A stretch of 64,000 nucleotides of DNA from Tilletia caries (lineage: Eukaryota > Basidiomycota > Exobasidiomycetes > Tilletiales > Tilletiaceae), in contig JALUTQ010000038.1 in assembly GCA_032718865.1 (NCBI GenBank), positions 1,386,001 through 1,450,000 on the forward strand, read 5' to 3'. The notes below the pieces were generated by a model, which saw only the letters and a program-made list of their open reading frames with translations, was not told where the DNA came from and made no database searches. This document shows positions 36,893 to 48,459 of this stretch, one piece after another; position 1 is the stretch's first letter; each line of letters begins with the position of its first letter. The translations under genes and the position numbers were made by a program.

Positions 36893-39295
36893 ATGCCGAC
36901 TCGCTCGTCTGCTGCTGCTGCTGCCTCGACTTCCACGCGCGCGCCACGCAGGAGTGCACCCGCGCCCGCTCCAGCGAAGGCAGCGTCGGCCACCAAGCGC
37001 AAGCGCGCCTCCACGCCCACAAACGAGGTCCCAGCGCAGCCAGCCACAGCAGCCACAGCACACGCAGACCCAGACCCAACCACAACCACAACCGCAGAGG
37101 AGCGCAAGGCAGCACCCAAGTCAGCGCCCGTCTCGCGAGGACGAAAGAAGCGCGCGTCAAGCGTCGAGCCGAGTCCCTCATCAGCTCACCCAGAGGACGA
37201 AAGCTTGCCAGCCATCAAGCGCGCGCGTCGCGACTCCATCGTCTCCGAGGCAGGCTCACTCGCGTCCAATGCCACCACAGCCTCCGTGCGGGGCCGTCGA
37301 CCCAAGGGCTTCGTCCTCCCGCACCAACCCCGACTCGGAATGAACCCACTCCCTCGCGCACTGCCCCTCCTCCCCTCCGACGCGCTCAATACAAAGAGCG
37401 CAGGCCGTCTCAGCACGGCCGCACTTGCTTTCTCCGACACGACTGAAAAGCTCCTTTCCACCTCCACCTCAAACGCGAACGGGGACGCCACCTCAAATCA
37501 TCTCCCGCGTCACCTCCTCGTCTGGGGATCCGCCGACAGTGGCCAGCTCGGTCTCGGTCCCGATGTAACTGACGAGATTGCTCGTCCCAAAATTCACCAG
37601 CCTTTGGCCGACGCCATCGCTGCCGGCGACAGCTGGTCCAAAAATGGCATCGAAACTGCCGTCGCAGGTGGCATGCACACCCTTGCCATCGACACCGCGG
37701 GTGTGGTACGTCCCTCCTTCCCTCGCTCTTCCATTACATGCACACCTTCTGAACCAGCACTCACATCCCCTTCCCTCCATCTATTAGCTCTGGTCATGGG
37801 GCGTCAACGACAACGCTGCCCTGGGTCGTCAGTGCGGACGCGACCCTGACATTCCCGTCGATGTCGCTGAGTCCACACCCGCACGCATCGAAGGCCTCAG
37901 TCCAGATGGCCACGGCATCAATCCCAAGACAGGTAAAGAGGGCGCCGTCACCACCTTCCGCGCCACACGCATCGCAGCCACAGACTGCGCTTCCGTCACC
38001 ATCTCAGATGTCGGAGAGCTTCGTTGCTGGGGCAGCTTTAGAGTACGTTCCTCATTGTTCTCGACATTCTCCCGCAGTCTGGTATCCACCATCCTGACAT
38101 CTTTCCCACTTCAACAGTCCAACGAGGGTCTCCTCGGCTTCGAGTCTCAAGAAGGCGCGTCCAAGATGCAGTACATGCCCGTAGCTATACCCGCCCTCAG
38201 CCGACACACCTTCTCTGCCATCGCGTCCGGCGAGAACCACTTCCTCGCTCTCACCACCGAGGGCATCATCTTCGCCTGGGGCAACGGCGAGCAAGCCCAA
38301 CTTGGCCGCAAGGTCCTGGCGCGAAGGAAGCTCAATGCTCTTACCCCAGAGAAAGTCGGAGTCAAGGTCAGTCCCAACCCTATTCCCTTTTTCAGTGTTC
38401 AGTCATTGACAATCATCTCCGCTTGCGGGGCTTCCAGAAAGTACGCCTGATCGGAAGCGGCGCGTATCACTCCTTTGCTGTCGATAGCTCAGAAGTCGTC
38501 TGGGTCTGGGGCCTCAACATGCGCCATCAGACCGGCCTCAACCTACCCCAAGGAGACCTGATCGAGACACCAATGATGATCCCCTCCCTCTCCCGTCCAC
38601 ACAAAGACTGCAAGCTCCCCAAGGGCGTCACCATCGTCCAGATCACCGCTGGCTCGGCCCACTCGCTCTTCCTCCTCAGCAATGGCGAAGTATGGGCCTG
38701 TGGCCGCAGTGACGGCGGCGAGATCGGACTTGCGGACGACCACGAGGTCATGAAGGACATCCAGGCCAAGAAGGACGAGTGGAAGGCGGAGCGCTCGAAG
38801 GAGCTCGAGAAGGAGATGGAGGAGTGGAAGACGCGGATGGCGGAGCAGAAGGCGGAGGCTGCTGCCGCCAATGGGAACAACCCCAACGGGGACGCAGGCA
38901 CCGGCTTCACCTTTGGCGCGGGAGCCGTGGCCAGCGTGGACGACTTGCCCCCGGTGATGGGCGCCCCGCCGGACGAGTACGTAGGCATCCCCACCAGAGT
39001 CCCCTTCCCCTCCGAAGAAGGCGTCGCCGGCCCGACGGAGATCGTGCAGATCTCATGCGGGAGCCGGTTCAGCATGGCCGTCTCGTCCACGGGGAAGCTG
39101 TACGCCTGGGGCACGGGCCCTTCGTGTGAGTTGGGTTTGGGGCCGGAGGAGGATATGGTGGTTGTGCCTACGGTTGTGCGGAGTGTGGAGTTTAAGAAGA
39201 AGGGGTGGGTGCCTGTTGCTGTTAGTGCGGGTGGACAGCACTGTGTTGCGCTTGCTGTGAACCCTGGTGGGGATGCTGCTGCTGCGGCGTCGTAA
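36893..39295 (+). CDS. RCC1: RCC1-type Ran guanine nucleotide exchange factor
   Basis: Four exons (36893-37705, 37788-38042, 38118-38366, 38438-39295) encode 724 aa. A basic, Ser/Pro/Ala-rich N-terminal tail of about 200 aa with KRKR and KRAR clusters may serve nuclear import and chromatin binding. Seven-bladed propeller repeats follow: LLVWGSADSGQLGLG, LWSWGVNDNAALGR, LRCWGSFR, IFAWGNGEQAQLGR, VWVWGLNMRHQTGL, VWACGRSDGGEIGL and LYAWGTGPSCELGL. Between the last blades lies an inserted helical, charged segment (KKDEWKAERSKELEKEMEEW) followed by GTGFTFGAGA. The protein would load Ran with GTP on chromatin. It shares a short promoter region with NUP98-96. Confidence 0.93.
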
Positions 39296-39788
39296 AAGGA
39301 GGGCAGGGGTCTTTTTCTCTCTATACAGGGCCCGCCTTCCAAGCTTCTTCTCCCGGAACGCTTCCTCTTGTCTTTTCACTCCTTTTGTTCTCTCACTCTG
39401 GCTCTCTCACTCTCTCTTCGCATAACCTGACGTTTTGTCTCAATCCAACTCACCTTCAGTCTGTTGATAAAGCAACATCCCCGCGAAGCCGTGCTGGTTG
39501 ACCGTTGTATCATCACCACCTGAGGACAGCCCGTTCACTGCAGCCGTCGAGGCACGGAAGAAAAGTGAATATGAGCAGCCGCGTCTCCTCGAAGATAGAA
39601 GTCGAGCAGCATTCTTTTTTACGTTCTTGATTACAGATGGAAGCCGTGGTGATATAGTCGATATTAGTAGTATCTTGCTGCACGCATGCAATTGGTGGAT
39701 TATATCGATGCTGGATAGAGGCCGATTTTCTGTGCAAACGGGGGCAGGGGTGCCGTGCCGTTCAGTGGATTCTTTCTTTTTTTGTTCT
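39296..39788. other. Intergenic, convergent 3' ends
   Basis: Contains CT-rich sequence; no gene seen. Confidence 0.5.
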
Positions 39789-41034
39789 TCACGGCTCATC
39801 TTGACTGAGCACTTGTGTTTCCACCCATCCGTGTTTGCCCCGGTCCAGGGCGTCCAAGGCGGCCATGTCGTTTTCGTCCAGGTGGGCCGAGGACGCTAGG
39901 CTGGCGAGATTCTCGCGCTGTCGTTCCAAGCTTGCGCTCTTGGGGATGGGTATGAGGCCGGACTGGATGGACCATCGGAGGAGAACCTGTGCCTTTGTGA
40001 GATGTTTTCTGGCTGCGATCCTTGCGACGGTTGGGTCGGCTTTGTATTGGTTTCGTGCCAAGGGACAGTAGGCCTGGAGCACGAATGGATGGAAGTTAGG
40101 TTGATTCCAGCTCGAAAGGAGGGCTAGATACGATGCTTACCTGCATGATGATACCCTTCTTCTCGCAGTGCTGGCGGAGCTCCCTCTGCTGGAACCAAGG
40201 ATGTACCTCGCACTGGTTCACCACCGGCTTGACATCCTTGGCCTCTTCGGACTCCCAGAGCTCGTCGATGTGGTGCTTGCCGAAGTTGGATACGCCGAGG
40301 TAGCGGATCTTGCCTTCCTTGACAAAGTCGACGAGGGTGGCCCACGATGCGAGACGGAAGTCCTTTCCGCCGTCGGGGGCATGTACTAGCATGAGGTCGA
40401 TGTATTCGACGTTGAAGCGGGTTAAGGAGTCTTCGACCGCGTACCGGGTGTTTACGCCCCCTCCGAGATCGTTGGTAAAGAGCTGCAAGAGAGACGGGAC
40501 GACGGGGTCAGCCAGCGACTGGACCTGAGCGAGAGAGAAGGCCCATTTGATGTACCGACCTTGTCGATCAAGAAGATTTCCTCGCGCTTGAGCTTGCTCG
40601 CCCTGATTGCGCTCCCGACTTCGTCAGCGTTTCGATCTGAGCGCAGAGAGACCGTCAGTGTCCATCTCTCCCCTTTGTGTTATGAGTGCTGAATGCTGAA
40701 TGCTCACAGTATCTGGCCGTCTGTGGGATGGGGGGAAGAGGGGCTACGGACTCAGTACATAATTGATGGCCTACCTATAGCGATTACTGTAAACTGGGCC
40801 CAGACTCACATCGACGAGGCGGTATCCGGCGTCTGCGATGGCGGCCTGTACGGCATTCTGAGCGGTGCTGCCGACCATCTCCCAGGAGCCGAGTCCGAAG
40901 CGGGGCATGGTGGCGAGCGGGGTGCCGTCGGCGGCAGTGCCAGCGGCGGGCAGCGCAATGGTCGAGGCCGCATCGAAGCCCTGGGCGCACGCGGGCGCAA
41001 ACGGCGAGATGTACGAGTACGCGGGCCCGACCAT
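39789..41034 (-). CDS. Aldo-keto reductase
   Basis: Five exons (40810-41034, 40708-40720, 40560-40636, 40141-40482, 39789-40073) encode 313 aa. Exon 2 is only 13 nt but is needed: it supplies TARY between YRLVD and YRNADEVG and keeps phase, restoring the family block with the catalytic Asp and Tyr. Further blocks are FGLGSWEM, IFLIDKLFTND (catalytic Lys), YIDLMLVHAPD (catalytic His), IRYLGVSNFG, VVNQCEVHPW and IPIPKSASLERQREN, the cofactor phosphate-binding loop of NADPH-dependent members. The start ATG at 41034 is followed by a roughly 30-residue extension before the core. The substrate is unknown. Confidence 0.92.
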
Positions 41035-41288
41035 CGTCACACGCGACCTGACAAGCGCGGGAAGGCGGGGCGGGGCGGGGCGGGGCGGGGACTGGGGGAG
41101 AGCGGGAGAGCGGCGGGATGGATGGCGGCGCGCTGAGCAAGCGAGCAAGCGAGCAAGCGAGGAAGCAAGGCAGGCAGGAGCACGATGAGGTCGACGTCCA
41201 TCGGGCCAGCGTCCGCATCCAGCTCTTCCCTTTTTTCATCCTTCCTTCCTTTCTTCCTTTGTTCTCAAGCACACAGAGACACGCTGCG
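41035..41288. promoter_or_regulatory. 254-bp divergent promoter region
   Basis: Lies between the aldo-keto reductase and Kelch gene starts. It contains a GGGGC repeat (41068-41091), an AGCAAGCG repeat (41138-41165) and a CT-rich leader before 41289. Confidence 0.6.
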
Positions 41289-44200
41289 ATGGGCAAGAAG
41301 GGCAAAGGCGGCAACTCGGCGGAGAAGGCGCGCGCAAAGGCAGCCAAGAAGGCCAAGCAGGAGAACAGCGCAAACAAGAAGGCGGCCAAGTCGCAGACAA
41401 AGCGCGACAACCAGCTGCTCAACACGGCGAAGACGGGAAAGGGAAGCGGCAAGGCCGGCGGCAAGAGCGGCAACGGCAGCGGCAAGAAGCACGTCGACGA
41501 CGAGCACGGCCTCGACGCCCTCCTCGAGCAGTTCCGCCAGTCCTGGGCCGCCGAACACGCCGTGTCCGAGGAGAAGCTCTCCGGCCCGCCCTCCCGCAGA
41601 GCCAATGCCACCTTCACCGCATGTCCGAACGGAAACGACCTCTGGCTCGTCGGCGGAGAGTACTTCGACGGCGACCGCGCAAACTTCTATGCCGGTGAGT
41701 CCGCCTCCGAACTGTGACGCGTGACGGATGTATGCGCCGGCCCGGCCCGTCGCGGGCTGACTGACTGTATGCGCTGTCTCTTCTGTCCAGATGTGTACCG
41801 GTACGCTCCGGACAAGAACGAATGGCGCTCGTACTCGTCTCCCAACCAGCCAGGTCCACGCTCGGCCCACCAGGTCGTCGCCACCCCTCAGGCTGGCGGT
41901 CTGCTCTGGCTCTTCGGTGGAGAGTTCGCCAGTCCCCGTATGACCTCCTTCCATCACTACCGGTACGTATGCGCGTCCTTTCCTTCTCACTCCCAGTCAA
42001 ACTCGCTCACATTCGATTCCCTCAAAAAAAGAGACTTGTGGGTCTTCAGCATCGCATCTCATGTGAGTCTCGCCATTTGACACGATACCGACGTAGAATG
42101 ACCCCGCTCACCGCATCAACTCCCGACCTGCCAGAGCTGGGAGCGGATCGAGACAAAAGTCAAACCTTCAGCCCGCAGCGGGCATCGCATGGCCGCCTGG
42201 AAGCAGTATGTCATCCTCTTCGGCGGCTTCATAGACACCGGCGCACGCACAACATATCTCAACGACCTCTGGGTATTCGACACCCTCGACTACAAGTGGA
42301 CTGAGATCAAGTCGAATCCCATTCGTTGGCCATCGTGAGTCTTGAATTTCTGTACCAAGCTCTTACACTCGCCATTCAGTCACTCACACAGACCCTCACT
42401 TCAGACCGCGATCCGGCTTCTCCTTCTTGTCAACACCCGAAGGCATCGTCCTCTACGGTGGCTATGTCAAGCGTTACGTCAAGGGTCAACGCACACAGGG
42501 CGTAGCCCTCGATGACATCTGGTTCCTCTCCACCACCACCGGCGGAACGTCACCACAGCCGCTCGAACCTGTCGCATGGTCATGGGCAAAGCGTAGACGC
42601 GTCGGCTACTACCCCAATCCCGCTCGGTCCGGAACCACGATGGCACTCTGGGCAAATCGGGCCATGGGCGTTCTCTTCGGCGGCGTCACCGACTCCGAGG
42701 CCGATGAGGAGACCATGGAAAGCGAGTTCTGGAAAGACTTGTACGCATACAATCTGTCCGGAACAGGTCGCTGGCTGAGCTTAAACCTCAAGCGGCCAAA
42801 GAAAAAGGGAGGAGGAGGCGGAGGTGCAGCGGCCAAAGAGCGCAGGCGCAAAGAAGCCGAACAGGCAGCTCAACGGCGGAAAGAGGAGGAGGAGGAAGAG
42901 GAGAGGAAGTACAAAGAAGAGGAAGAGGAGAACAGCGACGAGGAGACGGACAGTGCCGACGAAGATGAAGATGACGTAGATGAGGACGAATGGATACGTC
43001 TGCGAGCCATCGAGCAAGCACGAGCCGCGCGGGAAGCGGAAAGCAAGGCAGCACCTCAAGACGGCAGCAGCAACACGCAGGAGCAGAACGAATCACCGAA
43101 GCAGTCTGACTCCAACGTATCGCAAGCCAATGGGGACGCTCCCCGCGCTGCCGAGGACGACGACGACGCTGACGACCCGCAGAAGACTGTGCCCAGGGAG
43201 AGGTATAACGCCATGCTGGCCGTCCAACGGAACACCCTGTATCTGTGAGTACCCACATTCTGAGACCTTTCACTGATGGTTGGATTGACCTTCGCTTGAA
43301 TCTCACTCTCCAACTTCAGCTACGGCGGCATCTGGGAAAATGACAACGTAAGCACGGGTCGAACATGTAGGATCTCAGCTGTTGCATGGCACTGATATGA
43401 GAGACTTTCTTTTTTTTTTTTTGCAGCGAGAGTACACCATGGATGACTTCTATACCCTTGACCTAAGCAAAATGGAGCGCTACGTCTGCTTAAAGGAGTG
43501 CCCCATCGACGCTGTAAGTCCAGGCGTCACAGGACGCGTACGACGCATCGAAGAGCAAGGAGCTGATCCGCTTGACATTTGCTGTTTACAGATGGAATGG
43601 AACGAGTCCGGATCGGAGTCCGGTTCGGATTCCGACTCCGACTCTAGTTCGGGCGATAGCAGCAGCGCAAGTAGCGAAGCTGGAGGAGGAGGCGGCGACC
43701 AGGAAGGACACGAATACGTCGCTGGTGATTCCGGGGACGAAGATGAAGCCGCCGTGGCTGCGCTGCTAGGGGACGGCGTCGAAGCAGCCGCGCTCACGCC
43801 TGAAGAGATCGAGGCTCTCCGGAAGAAGAAGGCGGCGGAGCAGGAGGAGTTGCGCAAGAAGGCGCAGGCTTTCATGGGCGTTGCGAAAGACACTTCGCGG
43901 ACGCAGGAGGACATCCTGTCTACCCCGTTCCCAGGTCAGTTCCAAGGTTTCGGACTTTCTGTTGTGAAAGCTGTTTCCAATACCTCACAAGGTTCTGATC
44001 GAAATCTTTTTGGTCCTGTCCGTAGGGGAAAACTTGCGGACGTTCTACGACCGGACCAAGGAGTTCTGGGCGCAGAATGCGCACGAGTCCGGGGACAGCC
44101 AGCATCGGGGCAAGGAATTGCGACGGGATGGATTTGCTGTGAGTGCGAAGCGGCCTGCCCGGGATCAAGCTCGCGACGTCGAAAACCAAAATGGTTCTGA

Positions 44201-44474
44201 TTTTCTCGTGTGTCCCTCAAAACAGCTTGCTGAACGGCGATACGACGAATACAAACCCATCTTGGAAGAGGTGAGCATATCTCAAGCCCTCTCAGCACGC
44301 CCTCCCCTACTAGCATAAATGCTGACCTTCCGTCCTTGCTGATGACCCATCCAATCCCAGATCGAGCGGATCCAAGCGCAGGCTGGTCTAGACGCTGCGG
44401 AGGCTCGCAACGCGACCGCTCGTCCCGGCATTGCTGGCGGCGGCCCTGGCGTGGACAGTCGCAATCGACGATGA
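41289..44474 (+). CDS. KEL3: KEL3/KLHDC4-type Kelch protein with DUF4110
   Basis: Eleven exons (41289-41694, 41791-41962, 42032-42062, 42135-42334, 42405-43244, 43320-43347, 43427-43513, 43592-43934, 44026-44138, 44226-44270, 44361-44474) encode 792 aa. The Lys-rich start MGKKGKGG is typical of this family. Kelch repeats follow: [37 protein letters not shown] with [33 protein letters not shown] and [10 protein letters not shown]. Two acidic, Glu-rich coiled stretches interrupt the propeller. The C terminus ([16 protein letters not shown], then [15 protein letters not shown]) is the DUF4110 domain. Yeast Kel3 is cytoplasmic and poorly understood. Two exons are 31 and 28 nt long. Confidence 0.93.
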
Positions 44475-44767
44475 TCTTTTTGAGCTGAGCCTCCCAGTAT
44501 TGATTCGTCTGTGAAATGAGGTCTTTGACAACGCCGGCTCCCCTAATTGGCTGAGATGCCTGACTGGGCATACATATAGCATTTGAGAGTGTCGCTTTCT
44601 CTGGCAGGATTCGATGTTTTGCATTCTGGAATCGATCCTTTTGGGAAATACAGAGAAGGGGCGCGGAAAGAGATGCTGATATCTATCCGTTTCCTGGCAT
44701 GAGAACTGGGTTTCGGATGGCGCGTCGATGAGCACCGGATGGGGTCAAGCCGTGCAACCTTGTCAGC
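44475..44767. other. Intergenic, convergent 3' ends
   Basis: Nothing supported between the Kelch and CHZ1-like stops. Confidence 0.5.
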
Positions 44768-45540
44768 TTAGTTGTCGTCGGCGGTGTCCTAAACATTGAG
44801 CGCAGCCATGTGAGTGAGCAATGGTGACATTCCTAAAATGTGAACAGAACAGTCCGCGTAACAACTGTCTCACCATGTATGAAGTGTCCTCGTCCTCCTC
44901 GTCCTTGCTGCCTTCGCCGTCAGCCTTGATACCGGCCTTCCGGATGGCATCCTCCGAAGAGTAGTCGGACACCTTGGACGCAGCGGCACGGCGCGGGCGG
45001 GATGGAAGAATGTTCTTGGGGTCCAGACCGTCTTGGCCGTCAAAGTCTTCGACGACCTCGTCCTGCAAAGGGACCCAATGACCGTGGGTGAGATTGCTGA
45101 AATGCTCCTGCTACGAAAGCGGGTATCGCGGAAAGGGGTCAACGTACCAGGTCTTCGTCGTCTTCGTCATCGTCCTCGTCCTCGTCATCCTCATCGTCGT
45201 CATCATCGTCGTCGTCATCAGCTAAGGTAGATAGGGTAAGAGTTGAGGGTCAGGTTGCGCTGCGTTGCATTGGGGAAGGTTCGTGTAAAGTCTGCCATCA
45301 AATTGAGCTCACCTGGCTGAGGCGCCTTGCCCTTTCCCTTTCCCTTGCTGTCAGGGGCAACAGCGTCGGTCGTAGCAGTGGAAGGAGCCGTGGCTGCAGA
45401 GGCGTCTGTGGCAGCAGCAGGGGTGTCCGTGACCGGGGCAGTGGTGGTGGGCTTGAGTCTGAGCAGAGCATTCAGCGTTCAGCATTCCGTCGCCTGCTCG
45501 AAAGAAGGGAAGCAAGAGAACATACTCACTCGTCGCTCAT
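44768..45540 (-). CDS. CHZ1: CHZ1-like H2A.Z histone chaperone
   Basis: Five exons (45530-45540, 45313-45458, 45148-45221, 44874-45062, 44768-44788) encode 146 aa. Exon 1 holds only MSD and two bases. A Thr/Ala-rich N terminus and a GKGKGK run are followed by an almost pure Asp/Glu block, then DEVVEDFDGQDGLDPKNILP with PRRAAASKVSDYSSEDA after it. The pattern of a long acidic run, D-x-x-NI, a basic Arg patch and a DY motif is that of the Chz1 motif, which binds H2A.Z-H2B dimers for exchange by SWR1. The assignment rests on this motif and the size. Confidence 0.72.
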
Positions 45541-45978
45541 TGTGGTGGCTGTGCGTTTGAGGTGTGTTGATGTGGAACTGGTGTGTGCTGCGTTGATGTT
45601 GTTGTCGAAGGTCGTGGTCGTGCGCAGGCTGTCCCGCGTTCGGCGCGGTCTTCTCAAAATAAACACGTCGCGGACAAACGCGACTTCGACGCGACGCGCC
45701 GCGCGACACCGTGTCGCTGCTCGGTCCCCTCCGAGAGCAACACTTCCCAACACCGCGTCCGCATCGTCCACCAGCTCAAGACACTCGACTTTCCCAAAGC
45801 AAACGCGCTCGCGGCTCAGCGGGAACAGAAGCTGTCTCCAGTATTAGCAGTGAGCAGCGCATCCCGCTTCCGCTCCTTCCCCGAGCTCAACTCAGAATCG
45901 CTCTCCGTCTGCGCGTTCAGCATACAGTCGTCACAGTAACTGCCACTGCCACTGCCAAACCGCATACATTCGCCCAAG
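45541..45978. promoter_or_regulatory. 438-bp divergent promoter region
   Basis: Upstream of both the CHZ1-like gene and the acidic protein gene. No other gene seen. Confidence 0.45.
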
Positions 45979-47585
45979 ATGTCACAGGCGCGCCGAATGC
46001 TCATCCCAATGGACGTCGAAACAGAAGCGCAAGTTCCGCAGCTGGAACTTCAAGCTGCTCCACTCGCCGGACCGAGCAACGTCGCGTTAAGTCCGCACAC
46101 GCCTTTGCCAGCACTCGCCATGCCACACTCCTCCAACGACGTGACCAATGCTCCACAGACGCGCAGCGATGCTCCTGATTCCAGCGCTACCATTATTCGA
46201 CAGCAGTCCGGCTCGAACCCTCCCTCTAGTGGATTCGGACACTTCACCAGCAGCGCCATGCGCAGTCGCAGCGGCATTGAGGTCCCAGTGATCGAAATAC
46301 CTTCAGTACCGACACCTCGAGCTAGTGGCAGCCACTTGAATCGAAGCGCGACGCGGGCGGAAGGAGCTTATGACGAGGACGATGACGAAGAGCGAGTTCA
46401 GGCACCTCAGCGTAAACGCTCAAATGCCAGGTCACGCTCAGGACCCATGCCGATCCTCGACATAGACGAGGATGACATGCCGCCGGAAATACTCAAGGAT
46501 GCTGGAGAGAAGCAAAGTGATCAGCGCGACGACCGGCAAGAGGCAGAGACCGAGGCAGAACAGCAACCCAAGCCCGATGTCATAGTCATATCGGACAGTG
46601 ATGGCGATTACGATGAAGCTGCGTCCAGCAAGAAGGCGAAGGCTGCGAAACGCAAAAAGGCCCCTGCCAAAGAGCCCACCAAAGCTCAGCTGGCGAAGAA
46701 GAAGAAGCTCGATCAGGCGGAAGCGTTGCGGGACGAGGAGGAAAGGCCCAAGGCCGACACTGCTAAGAAAGGTTCGGGATCGGCTGCAAAGAAAGGTCGA
46801 AAACCCAAGGCTCAGGCCGCCCCAGCAAAGTCGCCAGAGCCCGAGGCACAACCCGAAGCAGAATCAGCTCAAAGCGCGAAAGACAGCGTCGCTGAGCCCA
46901 GGCCAGAAATGGAAGCGGAAGCGGAGGCGGAAGCAGACGGATTGGCCCAAGCGGGTGTCCAGCCTGCGTTCAAAGCTAATGAGCCAGATCGATCTGCGGA
47001 AACCGCGGCCAAGCAGGCCGAGCCGGAGCCGCTGACGGAGAGAAGAAACAAGACAGGAAAGGTCAGTGACGAATCAGTGCCTTCCTTTCCAGATCTCAAA
47101 AGCTGACGCATACAAGCGGGTCTCTGCAGTCCAAGACTACATCCCACTCTGCTCCGCGCGAGCAAACAGACAGCAAGCCATCTTCCTCCTTCTGGGGCAA
47201 ACGTGAGTAGCCTCATCCAGGATTGCTGTTGCCCGAACAGGCAGGTAGAGCTGATTGCACCATCGTCGTCCATCTAGCGCTCTCACGCATATTGGGAGCG
47301 GGAGCCACCAAACGGCCGGGGCTGAGTCGAAAAAACCAAATACCGGCGCTGCATACCACTCGCAGATCGCCACCGCCCCCGAAACCGAAGCTGGAGAAGA
47401 AGGTGAAGAAGACGCGAAGCGAGTGGAGTGACGACGGGAGTGCTGCTGAAGAGGAGGACCGGCGGAAGCGAGAGCTGGGAGAGGACGATGATGACGATGA
47501 CGGCGGCGATCAAGGACTTGGTGGTGGGGCCGAGGACGGAGGCGAGGCCCGACCGGGCTTTGAGGAGGAGATCGAAGCATACTAA
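45979..47585 (+). CDS. Acidic/Lys-rich nuclear-type protein, unknown function
   Basis: Exons 45979-47061, 47130-47202 and 47278-47585 encode 487 aa. Most of it is low-complexity: Glu/Asp runs (YDEDDDEERVQ), the SUMO-interaction-like VIVISDSDGDYDE, and long Lys/Ala/Glu blocks with several nuclear-localisation-like clusters (KKAKAAKRKK). The C-terminal exons carry a compact conserved-looking segment, FWGKPLSRILGAGATKRPGL followed by SRKNQIPALHTTRRSPPPP, then an acidic end EEEIEAY. A motif of the form RPGLSxxxxIPxLHxxR in a disordered protein suggests a short binding site for a partner. I do not recognise the family. It faces HAP5 tail to tail, 119 bp apart. Confidence 0.85.
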
Positions 47586-47704
47586 GAGAATGAGGGTTCT
47601 GAGTGCTATGGATACGGGGCGCAAATCGACTTTCGAGCAGACACAGCCGGAGACTGGAGAACAGGGTTATTGTGTCGAATCATAAATTGTACAAGTATAC
47701 ACCA

Positions 47705-48459
47705 CTACATGCTGGCTGATGAAGGATCGAAGGCGGTGGGAGCTGTGACTGGATCTCTGGGGAGAATGTCGATGGCAAAGTCAAAGACGTCGGTCTGTGC
47801 GATTGCATCTCGGACGTCGGAGCGCTGGATCGTCCTCCGTCGGTGAGAGTCGGCGACGAGGAAAGCGCGCGATGTCAAGTCGGCGATGAGAACTGCAAAT
47901 TGAGGAACGTTTTCAGCGCAGGGAATGCACAGCAGAAAGCAAAGACAGGACGACACATACTTTCGCATGCTCGGGCAAGTAAGACGGGCGCCTCGGAGGA
48001 TACCATCTGTTGAAGTTGAGAGAGCTCGTCAGCATCAGAAGTCAGACTACGATGTCTTCAAGGGACGGAAATACGTACGGAGACTTCATCGTTGCTCTTG
48101 ATGACCTTCTTGATTCTGGCCAAAGGGATCGGGAATGGTTCCAACCTGCCAGTTGCAGGTGCATTACCGACCGCTGCTGACGAAGGACCGCTACTGGCTC
48201 CTTCTGACGCTTGGGCTTGTCGTGAAAGGGCTGTATCTTCTCTCTGAGTTGCATGATTTGGACCGGGCGACGTCGACTCTCGGGTGCTGCTCGTGCTGTT
48301 GAGGGATGTACCGACGCGGACGAGGAGGCTGTCCATGTCATCAGATTCGACGACCTTGATTTGATGGGACCAGAATGCCCGCTGGAAGTCGTCGAGCGAC
48401 TGCCCCGGTCGCACGGTGGCAGACGCCTGTGCAGCCTGCAACTTGGAGGACTCTGCCAT
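47705..48459 (-). CDS. HAP5: HAP5/NF-YC subunit of the CCAAT-binding complex
   Basis: Three exons (48079-48459, 47961-48006, 47705-47892) encode 204 aa. The middle exon has only 46 nt but restores the histone-fold core: PFPIPLARIKKVIKSNDEVS joined to MVSSEAPVLLARACE and ILIADLTSRAFLVADSHRRR, then TIQRSDVRDAIAQTDVFDFA with IDILPRD. These are the signature blocks of NF-YC. FQRAFWSHQIKVVE in the N-terminal part fits the family's conserved region before the fold. It pairs with NF-YB and NF-YA to bind CCAAT boxes. The DPB3/CHRAC-type relatives are less likely because of the strong TIQRSD/FDFAIDI match. Confidence 0.93.

Noticed and set aside
36412..37446. 344-codon plus-strand frame over the NUP98/RCC1 promoter
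   Set aside because: It overlaps both real first exons, is Arg/Ser-rich by GC-rich composition, and has no domain.
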